A stretch of 64,000 nucleotides of DNA from Formivibrio citricus (GTDB lineage: Bacteria > Pseudomonadota > Gammaproteobacteria > Burkholderiales > Chitinibacteraceae). A program made the translations under genes and the position numbers. The stretch is taken from NCBI RefSeq assembly GCF_900115065.1, contig NZ_FOVE01000016.1, forward strand, positions 1 through 64,000. The letters are read 5' to 3'. Positions 8,390-15,428 of the stretch are shown here, in pieces. Under the pieces are notes generated by a model. It ran no database searches and was not told where the DNA came from. It saw only the letters and a program-made list of their open reading frames with translations. Numbering within the stretch: the first letter of the stretch is position 1; each line of letters opens with the position of its first letter.

Positions 8390-9300
8390 AGCGAAAAATT
8401 CTTGGTTTGCTGGGTGGGTGGCTCGTTTCGGCCTTTTGTCTGGCGGAAAACCATGCCTTGCTGATCGGGGTTCGGCAGGTTGCTTCTGCTTATCCTTCCC
8501 CGATACTGGAAAGTATTTCCAATGATCTTGTTTTGGCCAAACAGATGGCAAGCCGGCTGGGGGTTCCTGAGACCCATATCCGGGTCTTGTCCGATGCCGG
8601 TCAAGGGCGGTTGCCGACACGTTCAAACGTAACCGAATCAATGCGAACTTTGGCCGCGCAGGTAAGCCCCGGCGATTTTGTGTTGCTTTATCTGAGCGGG
8701 CATGGCGTGCAACAGCCCAGCTTGATCCCGCAGGGGGGGGATCCGCTTGATGAGATTTTTTTACTGGCCGATAGCCAGCGCTGGGCCGCCGGCAAAGGTA
8801 TTGCCAATGCCCTGAGCGACAAGGAAATCCGCAACTGGCTGGCTGCGCTGGATAGCAAACAGGTCAAGGTTTGGTTGGTGGCCGATACTTGCCACGCCAG
8901 CGGCTTGATGCGGGGGGCGCAAGATTGGCTGGACGATGAAATTGCCATCAGCGGTTTCAAGGGCTTGCGCTCTAGCTGGCTGGGCATGAAAACCTGGCTG
9001 CAAAAAGGGAAACCCGGCACAGGGTCACAGAATGCATCCCGCCTGAAAACAGGTGCATTGCCGAATGTGGCTGCGTTTATGGCGGCCGATGAAAATAGTA
9101 GCGCGCTTGAGATCGAGTTAAAGCGGGATGGTCGCAAAGTGGGTCTGTTTACCTGGGCGCTGGCTCAGGCGCTCAAGCAGATGCATGGGCCAATTCCCCC
9201 CGAAAAATTGGCACAAGCCACATTGGCGCTGTATCGCCGCTACCCTCAGTGGGTGGCTCGGCCGGTATTCGAGGCGGGTGAACTCAGTGGTGCGCCCTGA
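8386..9300 (+). CDS. Exported caspase-family (C14) cysteine protease
   Basis: A protein of 304 residues. A signal peptide (about 1-20, ending CLA before ENHALLIGV) is followed by a caspase p20-like fold starting HALLIGV. The dyad is His106 in LYLSGHGVQ and Cys169 in VADTCHASG, with the usual acidic and small residues around them, so it should be catalytic. Metacaspase-like proteins are usually cytosolic; this one appears to be exported. It is translationally coupled to the preceding membrane protein (ATGA overlap), which suggests that the two work together. Target sequence and activator are unknown; the TPR protein downstream and the two TPR-CHAT proteases are obvious partner candidates. Confidence 0.88.
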   Translation: MKRKILGLLGGWLVSAFCLAENHALLIGVRQVASAYPSPILESISNDLVLAKQMASRLGVPETHIRVLSDAGQGRLPTRSNVTESMRTLAAQVSPGDFVLLYLSGHGVQQPSLIPQGGDPLDEIFLLADSQRWAAGKGIANALSDKEIRNWLAALDSKQVKVWLVADTCHASGLMRGAQDWLDDEIAISGFKGLRSSWLGMKTWLQKGKPGTGSQNASRLKTGALPNVAAFMAADENSSALEIELKRDGRKVGLFTWALAQALKQMHGPIPPEKLAQATLALYRRYPQWVARPVFEAGELSGAP

Positions 9301-9321
9301 CAAAATGGGCGCTGGGTCGTC
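9298..9321 (+). promoter_or_regulatory. Putative ECF-type promoter (TGAC-N16-CGTC) of the TPR gene
   Basis: TGAC at 9298-9301 overlaps the caspase stop codon and CGTC lies at 9318-9321, again 16 nt apart and 33 nt before the ATG at 9355. The string CCTGACAAA is identical to that upstream of 5874 although the genes are not otherwise related, which makes chance or shared ancestry less likely. Confidence 0.5.
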
Positions 9322-9354
9322 GAATGGGTAGATTTGTCCAAAAAGAGGGTGCCC

Positions 9355-10791
9355 ATGAAAACAAAGTTACAAGTATTGAGTTTGGTTCTTGGCCTGCATC
9401 CGCTCGCCCCAGCTTTCGCAGCCCCCAACAACGCCCCGCATTACTTTGAGGGCGAGCTGCGGATTGAGCAATCGGTTGGCGGAAAAAATTGCCAGCAACT
9501 GAATGGCAAAATCACGGAAGCTCAGGTTTCCTGGCAAGACCCCGGGCACGGGCAAATTCAGGGCTGGATTGTTTTTGCGAGCGGCGCGCCGGGCAAGCTG
9601 GAAGGGGCAACCCCTGCCAAGCTCACAATTACCACCAACCACCACGATGCCCAGCTTAATACCCCCATGGTGCTCTCGCTGGATATTGCCGATGGCAAGG
9701 CGACTGGGGTGCTGCAAGAAACACCGGCCAAACCGGGTTTTAGCGAAACCATGTGTTACTGGCAGCAGGCCAAACTCACGCTCACCGAAAAAAACACCGA
9801 TGCCGCCAAGCGGATGCGCGAACATGCAGCTTGGTACAAAGCCTATGCCCATAAAAGCCGTGGTGAAAACCATGCCCGCTACGCGCAATTTGCCGAAGCG
9901 GCGGCGGCATATGACCAAGCCTTTGCCGAGGTGGAGGGCGTACTGCCCGAAACGCGCACGGACCTCTATGACTTGCTCTTCAGCGCCGCCCGTTACCATG
10001 CCGAGGCCAAGAATTTTGCGCTGGCGGCGCAAAGCTTTCAGCAGTTGATGGATATTGGCCTGCGGCAATCAGAGAAAGGCGCAGAGAATCCAGACCTGTA
10101 TCCTAGCTGGCTGCGCCTTGCCACCTATCTGCACCTTGCCGGCCGTACCACGGAAGCCATCCCTGTTATTGAGCGCACCGCCCGGCTGGAGAGCCAGGCG
10201 GAAGAAGTCAGTCTGGAAGAGCGCCTGCTGCGCCTGCGGTTGCAAGGCAACATCTATATCACTGCCAAAATGTTCGACAAGGCGCAAACCAGCCTGCGGG
10301 AAGAAATTACGCTCGCCAGCGCCAAAGCTGGCCCCGATAGCCTGCTCGCGTATGAAGCCCGTGTGCAGTGGGCGCGCGGATTAAAGGCGATGAATGACCA
10401 CGCCCGTTTTGAAACCACCCTCGAACCGCTGACCAAGGAAATCACCACCCGCTTTGGCGAAGCCCACGAACTGGCACGCAACAGCAATGCCTTGCTGGGC
10501 TGGCATTACCTCAACACCGGACGCATGGAAAAATCCCGCCCCTGGCTGGAAAGCGCCTTCCGTGGTCACCGCGCACTGACGGGCAATGCCCTAACTACCA
10601 TCAAAGCCAACGAATCCGCCCGAAACATCCTCGGTGCGCTGCTTGAAATCTACATCAAGCAAGGCATCGTACCGGCAGACTATCTGGACCGGTTCGCCGC
10701 CAATCAGGGCATTCTGGATGATCTACCCTATAACGAAGGACTAAAAGCTAACTTGAACTTGCCGGCGTTCAAGATTGGGTCGGGGGAGTAG
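9355..10791 (+). CDS. Exported TPR-repeat protein with N-terminal beta-rich domain
   Basis: A protein of 478 residues. The ATG at 9355 has AGAGGGTG at a good distance and begins a signal peptide (about 1-24, ending AFA); a TTG 21 bp upstream is in frame but has no such signal. Residues about 25-150 form a beta-rich domain that I do not recognise. From about 165 to 440 helix pairs spaced like TPRs follow (for example FAEAAAAYDQAF and FDKAQTSLREEI). It probably acts in the periplasm as a scaffold or sensor. It sits between the caspase and the stator/rotor-like genes and has its own candidate ECF-type promoter, so it may be a main output of the local sigma factor. Confidence 0.75.
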   Translation: MKTKLQVLSLVLGLHPLAPAFAAPNNAPHYFEGELRIEQSVGGKNCQQLNGKITEAQVSWQDPGHGQIQGWIVFASGAPGKLEGATPAKLTITTNHHDAQLNTPMVLSLDIADGKATGVLQETPAKPGFSETMCYWQQAKLTLTEKNTDAAKRMREHAAWYKAYAHKSRGENHARYAQFAEAAAAYDQAFAEVEGVLPETRTDLYDLLFSAARYHAEAKNFALAAQSFQQLMDIGLRQSEKGAENPDLYPSWLRLATYLHLAGRTTEAIPVIERTARLESQAEEVSLEERLLRLRLQGNIYITAKMFDKAQTSLREEITLASAKAGPDSLLAYEARVQWARGLKAMNDHARFETTLEPLTKEITTRFGEAHELARNSNALLGWHYLNTGRMEKSRPWLESAFRGHRALTGNALTTIKANESARNILGALLEIYIKQGIVPADYLDRFAANQGILDDLPYNEGLKANLNLPAFKIGSGE

Positions 10792-10819
10792 AGCAAGCGT
10801 AGCCCGCGCACCCCTTGTA

Positions 10820-10848
10820 GGGTTTGCAAACCGTCCGGTTTGCGAACG
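10820..10848 (+). other. Inverted repeat in the leader of the FliG-C-like gene
   Basis: The 167-bp gap between 10791 and 10959 contains TTTGCAAACCG and CGGTTTGCGAA as near-perfect inverted arms. It could be a hairpin or an operator; no T-run follows, so it is not a typical terminator. A weak TGAT-N16-TGTC also occurs at 10854-10877. Confidence 0.35.
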
Positions 10849-10958
10849 CGGGCTGATCTTCAAGGTGCTTCGCTGTCTGCTTGAAACGATGATCGGGGCG
10901 CAAGTCTTGGGCTTTCACAACCTGCCGCCGAGAAGTGCAATTTTTAGAAAGAAACACT

Positions 10959-11471
10959 ATGACTGATACCGTTACCCTGCAACTTTCCAACCCGGCATTC
11001 AGCTTGGAAAAAATTCCCGACGGCACCCGTTACACGCTGGTCTTTACCCGAGATGGCATCGCTGCCCGCATCACGTTGCCGGAAAGCGGCATGCAGGCTT
11101 TTCAGAGCCAGTTGCAGTTACTGGTGAAATCGCCGGAAATCCGCTTGACCAACGCCGAGGTGGAAGCCAGTTATCGCCAGACTGCCCAGCCCTTGCACTA
11201 TCTGGATGACTACGAGTGGCAATGCCTGTTGCGCGAGTTGCAGTGCGATGAACTGCTGGCCGCGCTGTGGTATCTGAAAGACGAATCCATCGCCCAGGCG
11301 GTATTCCGCAATCTGTCGCAGCGCGCTGCAGAAATGTTGCTGGAAGACTTGCAGGGCTACAGCCGGCGCGGTGATCCGGACAAACAACCGGAAAACATCG
11401 TCCAAAAAGGCCGCGATGCCTTACAAGGTGTGTTGCAGACGCTGGCGCGTTTGCAGGGGGAAGATGATTGA
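10959..11471 (+). CDS. FliG C-terminal-domain-like protein A (non-flagellar context)
   Basis: A protein of 170 residues. Residues 1-70 form a small beta-rich domain of unknown family. Residues about 80-168 read like the C-terminal torque domain of flagellar rotor protein FliG: LDDYEWQCLLRELQCDELL, then FRNLSQRAAEMLLEDLQ (116-132), ending in TLARLQ. In E. coli FliG the equivalent helix carries R281, D288 and D289; here R122, E129 and D130 fall at those places. K264 seems replaced by Trp. No FliG N or middle domains and no flagellar genes are nearby. The next gene encodes a MotA-loop-like protein, and a second FliG-C-like protein closes the cluster. The start at 10959 is chosen over a TTG-type start 24 bp upstream. 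Homology is judged by eye from remembered sequences. Confidence 0.75.
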   Translation: MTDTVTLQLSNPAFSLEKIPDGTRYTLVFTRDGIAARITLPESGMQAFQSQLQLLVKSPEIRLTNAEVEASYRQTAQPLHYLDDYEWQCLLRELQCDELLAALWYLKDESIAQAVFRNLSQRAAEMLLEDLQGYSRRGDPDKQPENIVQKGRDALQGVLQTLARLQGEDD

Positions 11472-11499
11472 TCGTTGCCATTGACGCAAAGGATGTCCC

Positions 11500-12000
11500 G
11501 TGATTCCACAAGACCCGCAACAAAAACTGCTTGCCGCACTTTATCTGCTTGCCCGCTGCGTAAAGCGCGAAGGGCTGCTTTCCATTGAGGGCGATGTGTT
11601 CGATCCAGCAAGTTCGCCCTTGTTCAAATGGCTGGAAATTGCGATTTCTCCCGGTCTGGAGTTGGTGGCCGATGCGCTGCGGCTGATTGTGAGCTACGCG
11701 CCGAACGAGCCTGATCTGGCGTTCTATCTGGATACGGTGCGCCGACATAACGAACTGACCGCCGAAGACCAACGCCTGCTGGAATTGGCCAGTGTGTTCC
11801 TGAGGGCACAAGCCCGCGAGCTTCCCCCGCAAGCCTGTGCCGAATTTGCCCGCCAAACGCTCCCGCTCAAAGACCGGCCAGATGGCGAGGCATTGCAAAG
11901 TGATTTGCGTGCGCTGGAGCGGGAATTCACGAACAGTTGCGAGCAACACGAGGGCGATATGGGGAGCCGTATTACCGCCTTGTTTGCAAAACTCCAGTAA
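11500..12000 (+). CDS. Soluble MotA-like protein (cytoplasmic loop and tail, no membrane helices)
   Basis: A protein of 166 residues starting at GTG 11500, with AAAGGA 6 nt upstream. Residues 9-66 closely follow the cytoplasmic loop of flagellar MotA (LLAALYLLARCVKREGLLSI, then SSPLF and VADALRLIV). Residues about 106-140 follow the MotA C-terminal tail (LPPQACAEFARQTLP, then DRPDGEAL). The four MotA transmembrane helices are absent: instead of TM3 and TM4 there is a linker of roughly 25-30 mostly polar residues. MotA residues that contact FliG (R90, E98 in E. coli) correspond to the basic K22/R23 and to E30. It lies between a FliG-C-like gene and a small two-TM protein. A soluble stator-loop mimic that binds the neighbouring FliG-C-like protein is the simplest reading; this is inference. 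Confidence 0.75.
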   Translation: MIPQDPQQKLLAALYLLARCVKREGLLSIEGDVFDPASSPLFKWLEIAISPGLELVADALRLIVSYAPNEPDLAFYLDTVRRHNELTAEDQRLLELASVFLRAQARELPPQACAEFARQTLPLKDRPDGEALQSDLRALEREFTNSCEQHEGDMGSRITALFAKLQ

Positions 12001-12012
12001 GTGGCGCCGATC

Positions 12013-12252
12013 ATGAACGCAGAGAAAAACCAGTTTGATTGGGCACGCCTGATAAAGCGCCTGTTCGGTGCCGTGTGCGTGGCAATCGGCCTTGCCCTGT
12101 TGAGCAACCTGCTGCCGGCCATCGGCGATATTCTTGGCAACTCATCCACCGCCCGTGATTACCGCGCCATTTGGGCGTTTGGTCTGTGCGGATTGCTGTT
12201 GCTGGCCTTTGGCGGGGTGATGCTCTACAACCCGGATTTGCTCAAGGAATGA
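12013..12252 (+). CDS. Small two-TM membrane protein
   Basis: A protein of 79 residues from the ATG at 12013 (an in-frame GTG directly after the previous stop at 12001 would add four residues). Two hydrophobic helices, about 15-37 and 52-72, are separated by a short polar loop, with a short N-terminal cytoplasmic segment. It starts 12 bp after the MotA-like gene and overlaps the next gene by the ATGA at 12249, so it is almost certainly co-transcribed. It may anchor the soluble stator/rotor-like proteins to the membrane; no family is recognised. Confidence 0.65.
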   Translation: MNAEKNQFDWARLIKRLFGAVCVAIGLALLSNLLPAIGDILGNSSTARDYRAIWAFGLCGLLLLAFGGVMLYNPDLLKE

Positions 12253-12812
12253 CAATGGCCTGGATACGGCAGCAACAGGGATTGGGGGCGGTTTGCTTGT
12301 TGCTGGCTTCATGGGTAACGCTGGCCGCTGATCCACTCAAGCCTGAAGAGCGGGCGGCTTATGCCAAGTTTCAGGCAAGCCTGCCACCTGCTGGTCAGTA
12401 CCGCATCGAATCAAACTGGAATATGGGTGGGGATAACTTCTTGCCCGGCCCGGTGAGCCTGCGCTGTTTGGCTCAGGAAAACCTGCGCGAGCTGGCTGAC
12501 GAAACACTGGGGCTCGTTGGCAAAGCGCAAGAGCACCTTGTGTGCGATCTCCCTTTGCGGAAGATCACCGCGCAAAGCATCATCCATGAAAAGCACTGCA
12601 AAGCGCGCCCCGGGTATGGCATCCAGAATATCGCCATCCTGCGGGATCAACTGGAAATACATGCAATGCAGACACTGCGCTTGAGTACGGAGCAAACGCT
12701 CAAGGCGCGCAGTCTGGATGGCGCCCCTCAGCCTGATTTGTATCGCAAAGAAATTATCACGGCTACCCGGATGGGCAATTGCCCACCAGAGAACCCATAT
12801 GCAGAGCGGTGA
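12249..12812 (+). CDS. Exported protein, DUF3617-like
   Basis: A protein of 187 residues starting at the ATG that overlaps the previous stop (ATGA at 12249-12252). A signal peptide spans about 1-26 (ending LAA before DPLKPEE). The mature part begins with a YRIESNWNM strand, has cysteines at CLAQ, VCDL and KHC, and ends with TATRMGNCP, a layout that recalls DUF3617 periplasmic proteins (pattern GLWE... CL... C... RRIGDC). The resemblance is weak, and function is unknown even for that family. Its place among the FliG-C-like and MotA-like genes links it to the same system. Confidence 0.5.
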   Translation: MTMAWIRQQQGLGAVCLLLASWVTLAADPLKPEERAAYAKFQASLPPAGQYRIESNWNMGGDNFLPGPVSLRCLAQENLRELADETLGLVGKAQEHLVCDLPLRKITAQSIIHEKHCKARPGYGIQNIAILRDQLEIHAMQTLRLSTEQTLKARSLDGAPQPDLYRKEIITATRMGNCPPENPYAER

Positions 12813-12906
12813 CAGAACGGGGGCCACACATGACCACAAGTTTAAAGACAACCCCGCGCTGGCACCTTATGCGAACCGGATGAATACCCAAAAAGGACAC
12901 CCCGGC

Positions 12907-13482
12907 ATGAATTCACCAGAACCCCTGAGAATCAGTGCGATCGACGTCAAGGGAATCCAGCACGAAGGAACATCCGTGTTCCTGAAAATCGCCGGAAGAT
13001 GTGATGGTGTCGATTGCGAAATGAATGTCGGAATGTTGACGCACGTTTTCGAAACGCTGATCAATCAGGGGCAGAGCCTGATGGCTGCCATGCATTCCAG
13101 CCCCACTTGCGCCGAAGAAAATGCAGCCTTGCGCAAAGCAGTCTGGCCGCTGCTGCGATTGACTGAGCCGGATTGGCGAATGCTTTTATGGGAGATGAAT
13201 CTCGATTGTTTGGTCGACTTCCTCTGGTTTATGAATGATCCGGAATTGACCGTGAAGGCTACGCGCAATATCAGTTCAAGCGTCCTGACCTTAAACCCGG
13301 AAAAACGTGCCGCCATGATGAGAGAAATGATCGAGGAAAAATTCGGCGCCCACGATCCGGACAACGTCTCTGCCAACCTGATGCAGGCCGCTCGCCAGAG
13401 TGTGCATGAGATGATGAAAACGCTGATTCGCCTGGAAGACGAAGGGCGCATCCCGGCGGCGTATCCGCAGGTGGGCATATAA
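12907..13482 (+). CDS. FliG C-terminal-domain-like protein B (divergent paralogue)
   Basis: A protein of 191 residues. The ATG at 12907 is preceded by AAAAAGGA; an in-frame ATG at 12880 is possible. Layout matches protein A: an N-terminal beta-rich domain (about 1-65), then a FliG-C-like helical part (about 78-185) with LTEPDWRMLLWEMNLDCLVD, PEKRAAMMREMIEE and a C-terminal MMKTLIRLEDEGRI that closely resembles the FliG ending (RRLEEEGEI type). The torque-helix charges are only partly kept: R134 aligns with R281, but the acidic pair is altered. The two FliG-C-like proteins may form a heteromer or bind different partners. Two terminator-like hairpins follow. Confidence 0.65.
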   Translation: MNSPEPLRISAIDVKGIQHEGTSVFLKIAGRCDGVDCEMNVGMLTHVFETLINQGQSLMAAMHSSPTCAEENAALRKAVWPLLRLTEPDWRMLLWEMNLDCLVDFLWFMNDPELTVKATRNISSSVLTLNPEKRAAMMREMIEEKFGAHDPDNVSANLMQAARQSVHEMMKTLIRLEDEGRIPAAYPQVGI

Positions 13483-13591
13483 GATGCCCGGGGGGGGCTA
13501 GTCTCATCTCAAGCGACCAGGCCGTGGCTCGCGGCTGTTCGATAACAACCAGCCAGCAGTGCGGAACACCGTGGGGACGCCAGTTTTATAT

Positions 13592-13622
13592 AAATCGGCG
13601 CACACCAGTACGCCGATTTTCA
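13592..13622 (+). terminator. Rho-independent terminator after the stator/rotor-like cluster
   Basis: AAATCGGCG and CGCCGATTT form a 9-bp stem with a 10-nt loop, followed by TTTTC. It lies 110 bp after the last gene of the cluster. Confidence 0.7.
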
Positions 13623-13717
13623 TTTCCAATTTCCGTTTTGAATTTTTGCTCCGGTGTAACCGCGCGCCAGTCTTGTCACAGTTTTGCGCTTGTTTTGTCA
13701 CGGGATTGGTTAAATGG

Positions 13718-13744
13718 AAAGGCCGCTTTTTGCGGCCTTTTTGT
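13718..13744 (+). terminator. Rho-independent terminator
   Basis: AAAGGCCGC, loop TTTTT, GCGGCCTTT and a T-run. It also reads on the minus strand, where it could end the decayed Dam fragment. Confidence 0.75.
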
Positions 13745-13762
13745 CATATTAACCAGCTCTGA

Positions 13763-13947
13763 TTAGAACAACCCACCAGCAGTCCCTGCATCCCAGTTAC
13801 AGATCACCAGTTCCCGGCTCGTTTGCGGTGCGGCGTGGGCGGTGCTGTATTTGATGTCCAAGCCTTCCATCCAGAAGTCAGCGAAACACTGCCTGATGTC
13901 GGGGTGGTCGTTGATCGAGACCATCACCTTGCCTTTGCTGGCACACC
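13763..13947 (-). pseudogene. Dam-type DNA adenine methylase C-terminal remnant
   Basis: About 60 codons on the minus strand match the C-terminus of D12-class N6-adenine methyltransferases: SKGKVMVSINDHPDIRQCF, then RELVICNWD. The catalytic DPPY region and the target recognition domain are absent. The frame loses homology at about 13947, exactly where a transposase tail on the other strand begins, so the methylase was probably interrupted by an insertion sequence. Likely a relic of a prophage or plasmid. Confidence 0.7.
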
Positions 13948-14091
13948 TCAGCACTGGATCGTCGAGCTCAGTTTCGCCTGACTGAAAAGAACAGGCGATT
14001 GTGGAAAAACTGCGAGCACAAGCTCAACACCAGCCTGCAGTTCATCCACTTGGCTTTTCTGGTTCTCCTGCTCAGGAGTCCATATACGTGA
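13948..14091 (+). pseudogene. Transposase C-terminal remnant (IS5-like)
   Basis: A frame without a start codon reads ALDRRAQFRLTEKN, RRLWKNCEHKLNTSLQFI, HLAFLVLLLRS and then a stop at 14089-14091. WKNCERKLNTSLQ is a familiar C-terminal signature of IS5-type transposases (assignment from memory). Only about 47 residues remain. It abuts the Dam remnant. Confidence 0.6.
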
Positions 14092-14107
14092 GCAGGTTCC
14101 AAGCCGG

Positions 14108-14533
14108 TCATTTGCTTCTGGAAAATTTCTGCGCCAACTGGTTCAGCTTTTCCTGGCGCTCGCGCACAGCGGTTTCGGCAGCTTCTGCCGCCTGTTTGGC
14201 CTTGCGTTCATCTGCCTGCTTCTTGAAATGTGCATGCAGTATCTGGGCAGCCAGTGTGCGCTGTTCTTCGCTCACGTCACCCGCCGTACTGCCATCCAGG
14301 TTGAAGCGCTCATTGGCTCCTTGCAGCGATTTCAGGTAACGCACCGACTTGGTATGGATACCCAGCGCGCCGCGCAGGAGTTTGCGGTTGATGTCTGGCT
14401 GGAGTGCGATCATCTGCTTGTCGATGCCGATGGCCAGTGGCTTGCAATCACGGATAACGGCAAAATCTTTCTGGAGTTTCTTCAGTACTTCGCGGGCCGT
14501 CTGGGCGGGGGGGGCTGTTTCAGTCATGGTCAT
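14108..14533 (-). CDS. ProQ/FinO-family RNA-binding protein
   Basis: A protein of 141 residues if started at 14533 (ATGs at 14542 and 14527 are also possible; none has a strong ribosome site). The ProQ/FinO core lies at about 8-95: FAVIRDCKPLAIGI, then KLLRGALGIHTKSVRYLKSL and a helix rich in Ala and Gln. The C-terminal 40 residues are charged and helical (KKQADERKAKQAAEAAE), like the RNA-binding tails of short beta- and gammaproteobacterial members. The expected role is binding of structured small RNAs and mRNA 3' ends. It is a single gene. Confidence 0.85.
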   Translation of the reverse strand: MTMTETAPPAQTAREVLKKLQKDFAVIRDCKPLAIGIDKQMIALQPDINRKLLRGALGIHTKSVRYLKSLQGANERFNLDGSTAGDVSEEQRTLAAQILHAHFKKQADERKAKQAAEAAETAVRERQEKLNQLAQKFSRSK

Positions 14534-14876
14534 GCGCGGCATAGATTCGAAAAAGCTCGATATTAGGCGCAGTCGGCACAAGTTTCAAACAGCACCGCCC
14601 GCCATCCCCTCGTGTTTCGTCAACAACACACAACTCTGTAATTTGCGCATAAGGCGGCTTGATGAAATTGCGACTGGCAGGAATTAATCTATAAAGAATC
14701 ATCGGCCAGATTGCCGTGTTCGTCATTCTGACATCATCCTCTCGTTTTTCGGTGAACAAGACGTTTGAAACGGCTTTGTTTTATTGCCATCGAAATGCGA
14801 GTTTTGTCTTGACTTTTGAAAGTTAGTCGTCAACAATTCATTTTTGTCGCAACGCAACATAGAACGGAGAGATGTT
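14534..14876. other. Intergenic region between proQ-like and phasin genes
   Basis: These 343 bp separate two divergent genes. Apart from the phasin promoter candidate at its right end, I see only A+T-richer sequence that must also contain the promoter for the ProQ-like gene. No ORF with recognisable similarity is present. Confidence 0.5.
14809..14837 (+). promoter_or_regulatory. Putative sigma-70 promoter of the phasin gene
   Basis: TTGACT at 14809-14814 and AACAAT at 14832-14837 with 17 nt between, 40 nt before the phasin ATG. Confidence 0.4.
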
Positions 14877-15413
14877 ATGAATACCCAGCAACAAAAGTTT
14901 GCCGAATTCAACCAAGCCAACCTGGAAAAAACCATCCGCCTGACCAACATCGCCATTTCCGGTGCGGAACGTCTTTTCAATCTGCAACTCGAACTTGCTC
15001 GCGATCTTCTGGCTGAAAATGCAGCCACGGCCAAGGCGCTCTCCAACGTCAAGAGCGTTCAGGAACTGGTAGAGCTCCAGAAATCCCTGGCTCAACCTTC
15101 CGTAGAAAAGACCATGGCCGTTGCCCGCAACGTTTATGAAACTGCCAGCGCAACCCAAACCGAACTCAACAAGCTGGTGGAAGAGCAGCTCGTCGAATTC
15201 AACAAGAATCTGCTGACCTCGCTTGACAAGGCAATTGCCCAAGCACCTGCAGCTTCCGCTGCTGTTAACGTGCTGAAGAGCGCTGTTGAATCGGCCAGCA
15301 ACGCTTACGACACCGTGAGCAAGACCACGCATCGCATCGCCAATGAGATCGTGGAAGCTACTACTGCGGCTGTTGAAAGCTCTGCCAAGACTGCTACCCG
15401 CAGCAAGAAGTAA
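14877..15413 (+). CDS. Phasin family protein
   Basis: A protein of 178 residues, almost entirely alpha-helical and amphipathic, with the phasin_2 opening QQQKFAEFNQANLEKTIRLT, followed by NLQLELARDLLAENAATAKA and a Lys/Ala-rich C-terminus. Phasins coat polyhydroxyalkanoate granules and control their size. The ATG has GGAGAG 5 nt upstream, a strong site, and the gene is flanked by its own promoter and terminator, consistent with an abundant single-gene product. Confidence 0.9.
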   Translation: MNTQQQKFAEFNQANLEKTIRLTNIAISGAERLFNLQLELARDLLAENAATAKALSNVKSVQELVELQKSLAQPSVEKTMAVARNVYETASATQTELNKLVEEQLVEFNKNLLTSLDKAIAQAPAASAAVNVLKSAVESASNAYDTVSKTTHRIANEIVEATTAAVESSAKTATRSKK

Positions 15414-15428
15414 TTCGGCTCCAGCTGC

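Noticed and set aside
13504-13766. Small ORFs over the two terminators after the stator/rotor-like cluster
   Set aside because: They run through both hairpins and have no recognisable protein character.
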